Notes under the pieces: generated by a model
The model's database searches: none
What the model was told of the DNA's origin: nothing
Seen by the model: only the letters and a program-made list of their open reading frames with translations
Program-made: the position numbers and the translations under genes
Origin: Ampelocalamus luodianensis
Taxonomy: Eukaryota > Streptophyta > Magnoliopsida > Poales > Poaceae
Length of the DNA stretch: 64,000 nucleotides
Assembly: GCA_036346255.1 (NCBI GenBank)
Contig: CM070627.1
Span: forward strand, 34,866,143 to 34,930,142
Reading direction: 5' to 3'
Part shown: positions 34,901-46,367 of the stretch, piece by piece
Layout: each line of letters begins with the position of its first letter
Numbering within the stretch: the first letter of the stretch is position 1

Positions 34901-37113
34901 CTGTTATATAGTAGAAGATGACTTTAACTACATGATCTTGTTTAATGAGAAATGGTTGTTTAGAAATTCATTGAAAACTTGTAAAATACATAACTTTCTC
35001 TCTGTAATTGCAAACTGAGCAAACTCAACTTGGTAAAATTGGTCTGTAGACATGCTTTAATATGAACTAGGCCTTGTCTTTATTTATGTTCCTGAGAAAT
35101 GATATATGCTAGTTTTAGAACTTAGAAAAATCATAACTAATTCATTATAACTCCATTTTGTGCAAACTCAGTTTTGCTGTTGTTAGGATAACCATATCTA
35201 CCTACCATAAAAATTTCAAGTTCCAGATCATTCTAGAAATTTTTACCATGAACAGTAACTCTAATTAATTTAATTATAAATTGTTTAGGCTGAGAGAACT
35301 TAGATTAGCCATAACTTTTTCATTCTAAGTCCAAATGAAGTGATTCTTGTTTCTAAAATTGTCTAAAATTAACCTCTAGCTGCTGTATAAATTTCATTGG
35401 ATTTGGATGTTCTTTGCTATTGAGTTCCTTTTGGTGTTCTTCGTTCTTATCGGTTTTTATCGCTTTTTCGCGTTAGGTTCCAAAGAATTTATTGAACCTG
35501 AGCACTCCCCTCTGCAGCAAGAACAAATCCAGCAAGGCAAGCAGTTTGATCATGTTAATCCCAGTATTTTAAGTATTTATGTTGTTTACAACTTCTATGT
35601 ACGCATTGCTATCTTGTTTTAACTATTATCGATAGTTGGCCTAGTAGATGCATTTCCTTAGACAACTGATTATTCTCTACTACCATGAGCCTAGGTTATT
35701 GCTGTGATTTAGAGTTCGTGGATGAGCTCTTGTCACTTAGTAGTTTGCGAATTAATTGCTTAGCCATGCTTAGCTTCGGTAGAAATGGGCGGTTATCGAC
35801 TTGTTACGATAACCTTGATCACATAAAACTTATTATGATTATGATTTCCACCTTGTGTCATGTCTATTTATGAAAACTAAAAGCTGAAAATAAAATGATT
35901 TAGACTTGGGCACAATGGAATGTTGGTGTGCTTCTGGGTGTGACTGGAATGGTGCCCGAGTCAACAAGGACCGAACATCTTGTTACACTAAACCAAGCAT
36001 TTGTGCGTGCTAACCACACTAGAGGGTATGGGACCTCTCTTGACTTAGTACTATGGCGTGTATTGGCTTCGGGTCGCAGGGAGTCGCAGGAGGGATGGTG
36101 TTGGGAGCATTGTAGAGTCCGAAAGGCTTCCCCCCCCCCGTAACGGGTGGTTGTCTTTCGGCTAGCAATGTAAGCGTATGGGTTTCTATCCATACGAGCG
36201 GCTCGTGGTTAATACACAATATTGGAAAACGTCTCGTAGGACTTAGCCGTACCGGCATACCTTCGGAAGTGTGCTTTGTGGCTTAAAGGCGATGCAAGTG
36301 TGGGTACATTGGTACACCTGCAGGTTAAAACTATTCGAATAGCCTCGTCCTAGGTTATGGACACGCTTGGCAAGGTCTTTCAAGAGTTAGACTACAACCT
36401 TTTAATTAAAAATTGATGGGTGGTATGAATCGGGGATTCGTGCTATGTTGTGGTGGCTATTGGGATAGTCACTTCCAGGTGGTTACTTGTATGTATCTTT
36501 ATTACGCTTTTATGTTGACAACAAAATAGATTTGCAAACTTGCTTTTAAATGTATTACATTATTGCAAATAAAATTGGCTTTATGCAAAATGAGACATAC
36601 AACCTCCACCTAAATAAGCTTGCATGTAGTTTATGAATAGGTCTGCTATTCCACACGTCAGTCTTGCGAGTACCTTGTGTACTCAGTTATCTTGCTTAAA
36701 TGTATTTGTTGCAGAGGAAGAAGGTGAGCTTGAGGGGCCTCACTTTTGTGAGCTGTGCTGTGGTAGTCTTCGTGGCGACTAGCTTCGCGGCCCGGTCGGT
36801 TGCCTTGTGGGTTATGTATGGCTAACCGGTCGACTTTTGTTCTAGCCATCTTATGGCACCTTTTGCTTCCGCTATCATTCTTGTTTATTGCTCTATTTGG
36901 CCGGTCGGCTCTTTTGTAATAACTTTACTTTATGTATGTCGTTATTGAACTTAGTGTTGTATGATGTATGGAGATAATGTGTAATTTTGTGATGATGTGC
37001 ATATGCTGCAATTCTGGGAAGCATATGTCCATCAAGGCTTAGAATGTTTAATTAGTAACGCTAGAACTATTTGGAGGTTAAGTGTTACTAGTTAAATATT
37101 CCGGGTCCTCACA
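31942..37113 (+). mobile_element. 5.2-kb solo LTR, TSD CAAAT
   Basis: Starts TGTGACATCCC, ends GGTCCTCACA (TGTGA/TCACA inverted ends), and is flanked by CAAAT at 31937-31941 and 37114-37118. I see no terminal repeats within it, no primer-binding site and no gag or pol, so it behaves as a single LTR left after recombination between two LTRs. Its right end is homologous to 5517-6384. It carries a run of GACCTCC-type repeats (32600-32800 and 33800-34770). A very long solo LTR is the simplest reading; a non-coding element with degenerate internal sequence is the alternative. Confidence 0.8.
33800..34770 (+). repeat. Degenerate GACCTCC repeat array in the solo LTR
   Basis: More than 15 copies of GACCTCC spaced roughly 25-60 bp, often in the longer form GACCTCCnnnGGTTnGATCCTAGCCGTCTAG. 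The units vary in length and sequence, so the array is old or was made by repeated slippage. A smaller group of the same motif lies at 32600-32800, where a roughly 28-bp unit with GGGACGTCCAGGACCTCCCC occurs twice. Confidence 0.75.
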
Positions 37114-37258
37114 CAAATAGAATTCCAAAAGCCATAGCCATACGAGAAAACCATTGGGGATCCAAAACATCTCCAGATCTCTTCCTGCAATCCCAATCCT
37201 AAGCTATAATCAAGCCCAAAGGGATCCATTGGCTAATCCCAAAAGGATCGGCAGAAAT
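37114..37258 (-). pseudogene. Zinc-knuckle gene remnant, 5' segment
   Basis: Joined across the CAAAT TSD, the minus strand reads WLLEFYL from this side into AASIGRSRFRL at 31941, the usual start region of this family (a short hydrophobic lead, then the ASIG block). No in-frame ATG is seen close by, so the start is lost or lies further upstream. Its left part is bases 37114-37118 of the solo-LTR TSD; its right part ends at the copia TSD GAAAT (37254-37258). Confidence 0.55.
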
Positions 37259-37487
37259 TGTTAGGCAGGATTTCTTTCCTAGATCAGCGTTGGACTTTTC
37301 TTCTCCCATGCACGGCTGATGCCTCGGCTCCCTGCATAAATGACGCCTTCTTTTTCGAGGGATCACACGTTCACATGATCACGCGTTCATATGATCACGC
37401 GTTCACATGATAGCTGTAATCTATATATGTGTAACTCATGTACTCTGTTTTTCATAATCAAAGATAGCGTAACTTTTCTCGCTCACA
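37259..37487 (+). repeat. 5' LTR of the copia element
   Basis: 229 bp. A 16-bp unit ATGATCACGCGTTCAT/C is present twice in tandem (37375-37406) and once in the 3' LTR, which accounts exactly for the length difference of 16 bp. The following TGGTATTAGAGGTG (from 37488) is the primer-binding site region. Confidence 0.93.
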
Positions 37488-37567
37488 TGGTATTAGAGGT
37501 GTTCGCATCTTGCGACCATCGCTTCCGCTAAATCATAGCTGCCGCTACACATCATCCACCCAAGATC

Positions 37568-38888
37568 ATGGCTGATGACGACGCCACTGCACGCCAACGT
37601 GAGGAGGAGGCTACCCACGAACGTGAGGAGGTCACTGCACATCAGCGCGTAGAGGCTGAGGCCCACGCTCTCAACGAGGAGGCCGCCTGTTTGCGCCAGG
37701 AGGGCGACGCCCATGAAGAGGAACTTCACCACGTGATGCTCCTCCACGAGGCCACCGCCATCACCAACCTGCATGCACAGGCCGTCGCCGTCTAGAACAT
37801 CCGGGCCCTTGTGCCCATGGTTCTCGATCTCGTCACCCCCAAACTACAGCAAGTGGCGTGGACAATTTCTCACCACCCTCGGCAAGTACTCACTCTCCGA
37901 CCATGTCCTCACCGACACCATTCACGCCGACTCCGTCGACTGGTGCGAGATGGACTGTGTCGTTTGTGAGTGGCTTTACGGCACCATCTTCCCTGATCTC
38001 GTCAAGATCGTCATGGCGCCCCACGCCACCGCATGGCTCATGTGGCTCAGCCTCGAACAGCAATTCGTCGGCAACCGGGAGACGCAAGCCCTCATCCTCG
38101 ACACCAAGTTTCGCTCCTTTGTCCAAGGTGATCTCAACATCACCAACTATTGCAGGAAGTTGAAGAGCATGGCTGATGCCCTCGGGGATCTCGACGAGCC
38201 TACCGCTGACCGAACGCTCGTTCTCGCCATCTTGCGCGGTTTGAACGGTAAGTTCGCGTACATGGCGGCCCTCCTCAAGCGCCAGCAGAAGTTCTCCACC
38301 TTCCTTGAGGTCCGATCCGATCTCCTCCTCGAGGAGATGACCATGGCCTCGTGCCCATCGGGACCGTCCACCGCCTTTCTCGCCACTTCAGCCGCGACAG
38401 GCCAATCAAGCAAGCCCCCTAGTGGCGCCACTGTCGGTGGCTCCACGGGTGGCCCAAACGGTGCCACCCGCCCATCTACCCACAACGGGGCGAGTCCGGC
38501 AGCTCCAACCGGCATCATCACCGCAGCAAGAATGGCGGCAACGGCAATGGGGGTGGCCCCGGCTGGCCCTCCTTCTATAATCCATGGACGGGGACCATTC
38601 AGATGTGGCCCCATCCCCACCCTGGAGGCCAACCCGGGCGGCTTCAGGGGGCACAGCAGGGGCGGCCGCAGGGCGCACAGTACCAGCAGCAGTCGCACCT
38701 CGACATCCCCTCACAGGTGTTCTTCACAGGACCGCCTCCTGACTTCTTCGTCACGCCGCCACAACCGGCCTATCCGCCTCTGCAGGCACCTGCACCACCA
38801 CCAGCTACGTAGCAACCTCCCGGCACCTGGACTCCATTGTCTGGCTCATGGGACTAGCAGTCCCTGGCGAACACGTTCAACACCATGA
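37568..38888 (+). pseudogene. Copia gag
   Basis: The ATG at 37568 starts MADDDATARQREEEATH, a charged N-terminus. A TAG at 37793 replaces what is probably a glutamine codon (CAG), and a frame change follows near 37845. The second frame (open to 38888) has NYSKWRGQFLTTLGKYSL, DHVLTD, ETQALILDTKFRSF and ALGDLDEPTADRTLVLAILRGL, typical of copia gag (UBN2/retrotran_gag type). It then runs out of frame into a proline/glutamine-rich tail; no clear zinc knuckle is seen. The protease site MDSG lies at about 38921-38932 with a frame break right after it. Confidence 0.85.
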
Positions 38889-39185
38889 CCCTTGCTCCGC
38901 CAACCTCGACTGATTGGTACATGGACTCGGGCATCCTCGCACATGACATCCGATGCCAGTAACCTATCCTCCACTCATTCACCATGATCTTTTACTCCTT
39001 CATCAATAGTTGTCGGTAACGGGTCTCTTTTGGCCATCACCTCTACTAGCTCCACCGCTCTTCCTGGTCCCTTTCATCTTCATAATGTTCTAGTTACTCG
39101 TAGCATTATTAAGAATCTTATTTCAGTCTGCTAGTTTACCACTGACAATAATTGCTCTGTTGAGTTTGACCCATTTGGCCTCTCT

Positions 39186-40436
39186 GTGAAGGATCTTCGG
39201 TCTCGGAATGTGATCGCCAGGTGCAATAGCTTCGGTCCGCTTTATCCTCTTTGCCTGCCAGCGCCGTCCCCTTGTGCTCTCGCGGCTGTTGCTCCCACCA
39301 CCCTCTGGCATCGTCGTCTCAGCCACCCTGGACACGAAGCCATCTCCAAGCTTGCCAGTATTTCTGCCATCTCTGTAACAAAAGTGCTGATGATCTTATA
39401 TGCCATGCTTGTCAACTTGGTCATCATGTACAGTTTCCCTTTGCCACTTCAAACTCTAGAGCTGCCAACAAGTTTGATCTAATTCATTGTGATCTTTGGA
39501 TATCGTCCGTTGCTAGTGTGTTTGGCTACAAATATTATTTGGTCATTCTTGATGATCGCACACATTTTGTTTGGACATTTCCTTTACGCCTAAAGTCCGA
39601 TACCTTTTCCATCATCTCTAATTTTTTTCTCTTATGTGGCAACTCAGATCGGCACGACAATAAAGAGCATCCAATGCAATAATGGAAGGGAGTTTGACAA
39701 CTCTTCCGCCCACACTTTCTTCCTCACACATGGCGTCAATCTTCGCATGTCGCGTCCCTACACCTCCCAGCAAAATGGCAAAGCTGAGCGGATCATACGT
39801 TCCATTGACAATATTGTGCGCTCTCTTCTCTTTCAGGCAAGCTACTCACCATCCTCTTGGGTAGAAGCACTGCACACCGCCACATACTTACTCAACCGTC
39901 TCCCAACAAAAACCCTCAGCCACTACACACCTTAATTTGCCCTCTACGGAGTGCAACCAACTTATGATCATCTCTGTGTGTTCGGCTCCAAGTGCTACCC
40001 CAATTTGTCCGCCACCGCTCCACACAAACTATCGCCTCGCTCCACCTTGTGCATCTTTCTTGGATATTCCTCAGACCACAAAGGTTATCAATGTCTTGAT
40101 CCTTTGTCCAATCGAGTTATCATATCTCGTCACGTAACATTTGATGAGACATCATTTCCCTTTGCCGAGTCGAACACTCCATCCACTAATGATTTTGATT
40201 TTTTGTCACAAATTGAGAACGTACCGGTGCCCATCGGACCAGAACATTTTTTTCTCTCCTACAGGTACCCTACCACTGGTCGCTGGGCCAATGGCCATGC
40301 CAGGCCCCGCGCCCCCGCACGCTGGGACGCCCGCGCCTTTGGATACTGGACCGGTCGTCACGTCCTCAAGCGCTGCGTCGTCGGTGCCTCTGGCTGCTGG
40401 GCTGGCTCCTGCGCTCGGCCCTACGCCCACATGTAG
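39186..40436 (+). pseudogene. Copia integrase region
   Basis: Pieces in shifting frames: LWHRRLSHPGHEAISKL with the zinc-binding histidines (about 39303), CHACQLGHHVQFPF (about 39402), DLWISS and YYLVILDDRTHFVW (about 39495-39570), NNGREF (about 39680), SRPYTSQQNGKAERIIRSIDN (about 39750-39815), and HLCVFGSKCYPNL (about 39960). The second catalytic aspartate, normally DNGxEF, is asparagine here (AAT). Two frameshifts and a TAA at 39933 also break it. The region ends at the nested insertion at 40532. Confidence 0.87.
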
Positions 40437-40531
40437 TACCTTGTCGGCCCCTCTGGCCGTTGGGCGGGATGCTGCTCCCGCACGAGGCATCTCACAGAAA
40501 CGACTAGCCGCATCACCCCCGGTGGCCATAC

Positions 40532-42981
40532 TGTAACACCCCGGACCTACATTACCTTGGAATGCTACTAAACCACTCAGCTAGCCAGAAATTTCAAGAT
40601 AATTTATTCTGGCAACAATTTCTAGACATGAAGCATTAAGCGGAAGCATAAACAACTAAGGGAACAAAGATAACGGTAACAAGTTCAATAATTAAAACAA
40701 CCTCTAGCAGATTAATCAAAGAAATAGCTCACAAGTCCATCATTATTAAATAAAATATTCACCCACGAATAGCTAAGCATTTGACTAGAATTTCATCGAC
40801 TTTATTACAGCATGAGTTGATGAACCAAGTGCATTATTGTGGTGCCGCTCTACCCAACCCATGAATGCTCAACAATCACCTGTAGGGGAAAAAACAAGGG
40901 TGAGATAAAAATCTCAGCAAGCAAACTGTTTAACAGGCTATCTAGACTACAAACAAATAAACAACATCATTACAGTATCCACATGTCCACATCCATAATG
41001 TGCATCCACATTCATTACAAGTTAATTAAACTACAAAGATATTAAGCATCAATATCCATTTCCCATAATAATCACAATTATAGCCTCAACTATATTTACT
41101 ACCATCAATAGTAAAATATTAGCAAATGAATCTTGATTAACTTCTTCATATTATTCACCACTACCACTACCAATGACAATAAAGTATTAACAAGTTTTAC
41201 CTCATAACTTTACTATTTCTCGCATCCACAATCGCTATCAACAATTACCACAAGAGAGTAGAATCTCATGCCACAATCACAACCACTACCATACCACAAG
41301 GGATGAACCCCAATCCACGACCATCGCCACTTTCCTCACACCACAAGTGACTCTCATGAGCCAATTCCACATTACAACTATAAAGTTGCAGTTGTTTGTA
41401 ATATAACTTCACCACAATATCTTGCATAAGTATGCAAATGATCTTTCCACAATGTAATGCATATGTATGCTATGCTCCACCGCACCTTTACCCAACAAGG
41501 TAAAAGTATGCATCGTGCTACGGCAATGCACGATGTTGTACCGGTACGGTCGCGGCTATAAGCGGCGACATCCACAATGCAAATGTCATGATATGTCATG
41601 AATGATATGATAATCATAAACCACAAGAATTTAACCACGAAGGTCAACAACATACTCATCATGAATATTTTCTCATAATCCACATATGTCTCAATAAGCA
41701 CAATACCATTGTGTCATAAGACCATTACCACATAACCCACACCCGATTCACCAAGATCAAAATCAATCGATCTAAATGGAACTCTACCACATAGACCACA
41801 ACATGATCATCATGAATATAACCACAAGGAATTATCAATATGTCCACCTTGAGTTTATTTTCATATTCCGCATTTGGCTCATTAAGCAAATTACCACATG
41901 ACTACCAACAACTCTTCCAACGCATGGCAAAAATGAATATTAATTTGCTACCACGACATCATCCATAAAACATGCAACCATGGCATATAACTTCAAGTTA
42001 TGAAAAACATGTATATTGCAAGTAGTAAGAATAACGAGTTAAACCGTAGCACAACCGCTACATTTACTTGCCTTCCACGATGCGACGCGTTAGCGGCAAA
42101 GGTGATACTCCTAAACCTGAGGCTTCACCTCCTAAACAAGTAAAATAATTTCAATAAGGACATAATACACCCAGCGCTACTAATCGGCGTTCTACACAGC
42201 TTCCCAGATGACTCAAGTCGAGATTACAAAGCTGAAACGAAAAACAATGTTTCTGCCATATACCGTTTCGACAGCAAGACGGTAATTGACATAACTCATG
42301 AACTGAAAGTCGAAAAGAGGTAAACCCAATTTCTGTAGATTCTTCTTAACTGACTAATCTACAATACTCTAGTTGACATGATAATCCAATTCGGCCAATA
42401 AAATAGGCTAACCATTGTTTGAACTTTCGATCTGAAAACGCCTACACGTTCGAACAGCAATACTAAGATGACCATAACTTTTAATAGGTAACTCTGAATT
42501 GATCGTTCTTTATCAATATGAAAAGGTTATCGAATTATCTACAATAACCTAGTTGTGTGAACTTTTAGATTCTACCAATTTCCCTTTCATATTTTAGGAA
42601 AAAAATCCAGACAGATTATTCTCGTCAGATTTCTGGCAGCAGATACTAAATCGACCATAACTTTTGACTCAGACCTCGGAATTGAGTGATCTTCGTGGCT
42701 ACTGAAAGATAACGACAGATCCCACATAACTCTAGGAGATGGAATCTTAAAATTCAGCCTCTAAATACACGAAATTACCCACGCAAGGTACTGGACAGAA
42801 TTGAATCTTCTGCAGCCAAACTTTTATCCAACAATTCTAATCGGTTTCGCATCTACTACGGATCAAACAGCGGGGAAGGCATCTCGTTACCCTTGAAGAG
42901 CTGCTAGAGCTTGCTGAACCAATCCCCACGCAAGTTCTTCTTCTCCTTTCTCCCTTTCTCTTCTTTCTTGGACGTTGCAAC
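40532..42981 (-). repeat. 3' LTR of the reverse gypsy element, lacking about 324 bp
   Basis: Aligns with 46368-48804 with small differences. It stops at GACGTTGCAAC (42981), where the complete LTR goes on for another 324 bp (48805-49128). The missing part is the start (U3 side) of the LTR together with the expected polypurine tract. Confidence 0.85.
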
Positions 42982-45900
42982 GCGATACGCCAACTTACTA
43001 ATTACCACAATTGTCGAAAATGAACCAAAATATCTTAACCAAGCTCCCCTTCAGTACTAAAACACACCACAAAAACCAGAACCACCCCTCGGTACACGTT
43101 CGTGCGTCCAGTGCCGGCACACATGCCATGCCGTATGTCCACTTCAGGACCACACGCGCCATGCGCCATATGCCCACGCCCCGGTCCCGCACGCGCTCAA
43201 GCAGCGAAGGTGGATGCTCAACAACTAACTCTTCATCTAATGAGGGTCGCCTCCTTTAAACAATAATACACAACAGAAATGGTTCTTAAACCACGATCCA
43301 CAAGGAGAATCCAGCGGAAAAAGAGAGTTCTCATCACAACCACGCAATACTAACTCTCCACCAAAAGGGCAGTTTACAATTGAATACCACGAAAGCCAAA
43401 GGAGGAACCACTCGAATGCCCAAATTAAATACTCCTTTTTTTCTTGTCTGAATTGCAAGGAGTCAAACATGCCAGCACAGCGCCAACTCACATTGCAGAA
43501 GACACCAGTCAACAGCACAAAACTCAAACGAGAATGAAGAAAATGATTCAGATGCAGAAACATCATTTTCTTAGTTTCCCCCTTAGGAAATTAAACTTCT
43601 GTCAAAACTTGTATTTCGAGTTCATCACATACTGCACAAGCTCAAACCTCTTCACTAAACATCCTCAAGTTATGCTCAAACTGAAATACATCATCCACAC
43701 CATTGTAGATAGACTCTACTGGCCCCGCAAATCATACTCTAGCCAAAACCATGACCAACAGAATTATTTTGACAAATAATTCCTAACGCACTTCAGTCCC
43801 TTAAGGATAACAACTCGGGATTCATATCACACCCACACATACTCAATTCGCACCTCAAGGATGCTATCCCGATCATCACACTATTTGGATTCCACTGATC
43901 CACTATTCCAACACAGACACCTGGACCTCTAAAAAAATTCTAGCATAAATGAAGGTGAAGCCCAAACTCACTTCCAAGTTCTTACAACCAACTTCCCATA
44001 TAAGATAGGGAAAACCTCAGGTGAACGCCCTACTATACCACAATTAACAAACACTCATTTCTTAACATCAATAAATCGCTTGGCTCTAAGATAAACATTC
44101 TATTTAAAACATACCCTTCCCAAGGATTAATCCATGAAAATAATATATCATCCATTATATCTTAAATATTGTGATATTTAAGACTCCCATAAAAACATCA
44201 CTACACTACCACTATTAAGTTGTCATCACGCAACAAAAGTCTTCGCAACCCACAACAATTACCATGTTCTTAGAAGAAGAGGTAAGAAGAAATAAATTCC
44301 AGCATACAGAAAATTGCTATCATTCACAGTAGCCAAAAGACCAAGGGAAAAAAACTAGATAGCATTGAGGTTGGAAAACACAAGATAGATCATCTGTACC
44401 TCAAATACTTATAGTACAACTTTTTCTTTCAATAAGAAACAATTTTTCTTTTATAACAGCATCCCGCCAATTCCAACAAAGGATGCTTGAAGACCACAAC
44501 ACGAGATTCGGATAAAAATCAAAAGATCATTCAACATGTCGCTTACTCAAAGCAACCTCGGCTATCACACAAGTCATAAGGTCCAAAAGATTCCAACCGT
44601 AAATCTCACACCCTTCAATTCAATTAGTATTATGGAATTAACAAATTCCTTTATTTTTAAAACATTCAACACCATAATCACAACTACATGCTATGGATTG
44701 TATTCACAACAAGATAAAACATTCTTTGCAAAAAAAAAAAATCATCATATCATCTCACTCCTTCATATTTTTCCAAAAGGAACACCATAAATCACTTCAT
44801 CATGTTCTTATTATCCAAATAAGATTCCAACTACTTAATCTAGTTAAACCTAGTGCATAAGCCATCATATTAAAACAAACTCTTTAACAAGATGATATTA
44901 GAACATAACAACCTCACAAAACATGCTAGTATGAATCTCTTATTAGATTTCATACATTTATCTCGTACTGATGCTTAACTCTAGTTTACCAAAAAGTAAT
45001 TACACTCTAGCCATTGTTGTCAATAATTGATTATTAATTTTTTCATCAGCATAGCATTAATAATCCTATCTCTAATTTGCAATCACAAAGACAATAAAGA
45101 GCACAGATTCAATACTCCACCTTATGTTAAGATATTAAAATAAAATAACTTTAAACATCAATAATACCAGCTTTATAAGATAAGATTCCACAAGTCAATA
45201 CATCAACCTTCATCCATTTCTGTATACATGTTTCAACAATTTAGCATGGTAAAAGTTACATAAATTTAACAGTTGTACATGCTCATCAAGTATGTAAAGA
45301 GAGAACATATTAAAGGTTAATCTTATTAAGACAATACTCCAACACCTCCTTACTTGACCATCCTGAATGGTCAGATTAATTACTTAAGATCGATCAATCC
45401 AATCTATCCAACAAGTTGGGAAAATTAAACAACTACAATAGTCAAAATAATTGTTTTTCATATTCCTTAATAAATGCATGAGTTCTACACATGTATCGCT
45501 AAATTCTTAGCCACAAATCTTCAAGAAACTACAACAGGACAATATCATATTAATCAACTTCACTTCTAAGGATGTTAGTAGAAATTAATGATGTACCATG
45601 CTAACTTTTCAACTTGATAATTCACAATCTATCAATTATTTACATAATTTCCACCTACTACTTAAACACAACAAAACATCACAAAAGGGTTTTAACACTC
45701 CCTTCTAGAGAGAAATCAAACTTCAAAACAAATGCATAGAGCCAATGCTTCCACAAGTTAATGAACTTCCCACGTAAAGCTTTGATTCTCTCTCAAAATA
45801 TCAAACGAAATACAAGAGTCATGTTTTCAAAGAAGAAAGATGGAACAACACGGAAAATACCAGTCTCTCAAAAGCACTTGCTCACGAGCGGTCAAACAAC

Positions 45901-46350
45901 CAATCAATCGAGAAAGAAACAATACTTGGTCTCAAGAACAATTGGAGGCCTATTGACACCCAACAAGCGCAATAAACAGCTAACCGAGAGAAAATCATTA
46001 ATCGCAATAGGCCAAGAATCGCCAACATCAATTCAAGGAGGATAACACTTTTCTAAGAAACTTACCCATGACATCCGCAACTAAGTTACCCGAGGTAATC
46101 GCATCAATATCCTCGTACCACGAACGGGGTATAAATCGGCAATGCCCAAGGCAACGACCGCAAACCCTACCTCTTATCATTGACTATCCTCACTCATAGC
46201 GATCATAGAAACAACACATAAACATACAAGATTATCTCATAGCATGAATAATCAATATAACATGTCAAAGCATGAATGCAATGCTTGACCCATCCCATCC
46301 TACTGTGCACGGTGTGTCAATTTAATATTTTTAATTACCACACACCTAAA
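42982..46350 (-). other. Internal region of the reverse gypsy element, no coding sequence seen
   Basis: About 3.4 kb of AT-rich sequence. I found no protease, RT, RNase H, integrase or zinc-knuckle motif on either strand. Open frames here are short (up to 111 codons) and of low-complexity composition. The element fits a large non-autonomous retrotransposon derivative. Confidence 0.65.
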
Positions 46351-46367
46351 GCCCGCTCGATACCAAC

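Noticed and set aside
45761..46045. 94-codon ORF with a KKKDGTTRK stretch resembling an RT motif
   Set aside because: It is on the strand opposite to the element, and no other RT motif is near; the likeness is short and basic.
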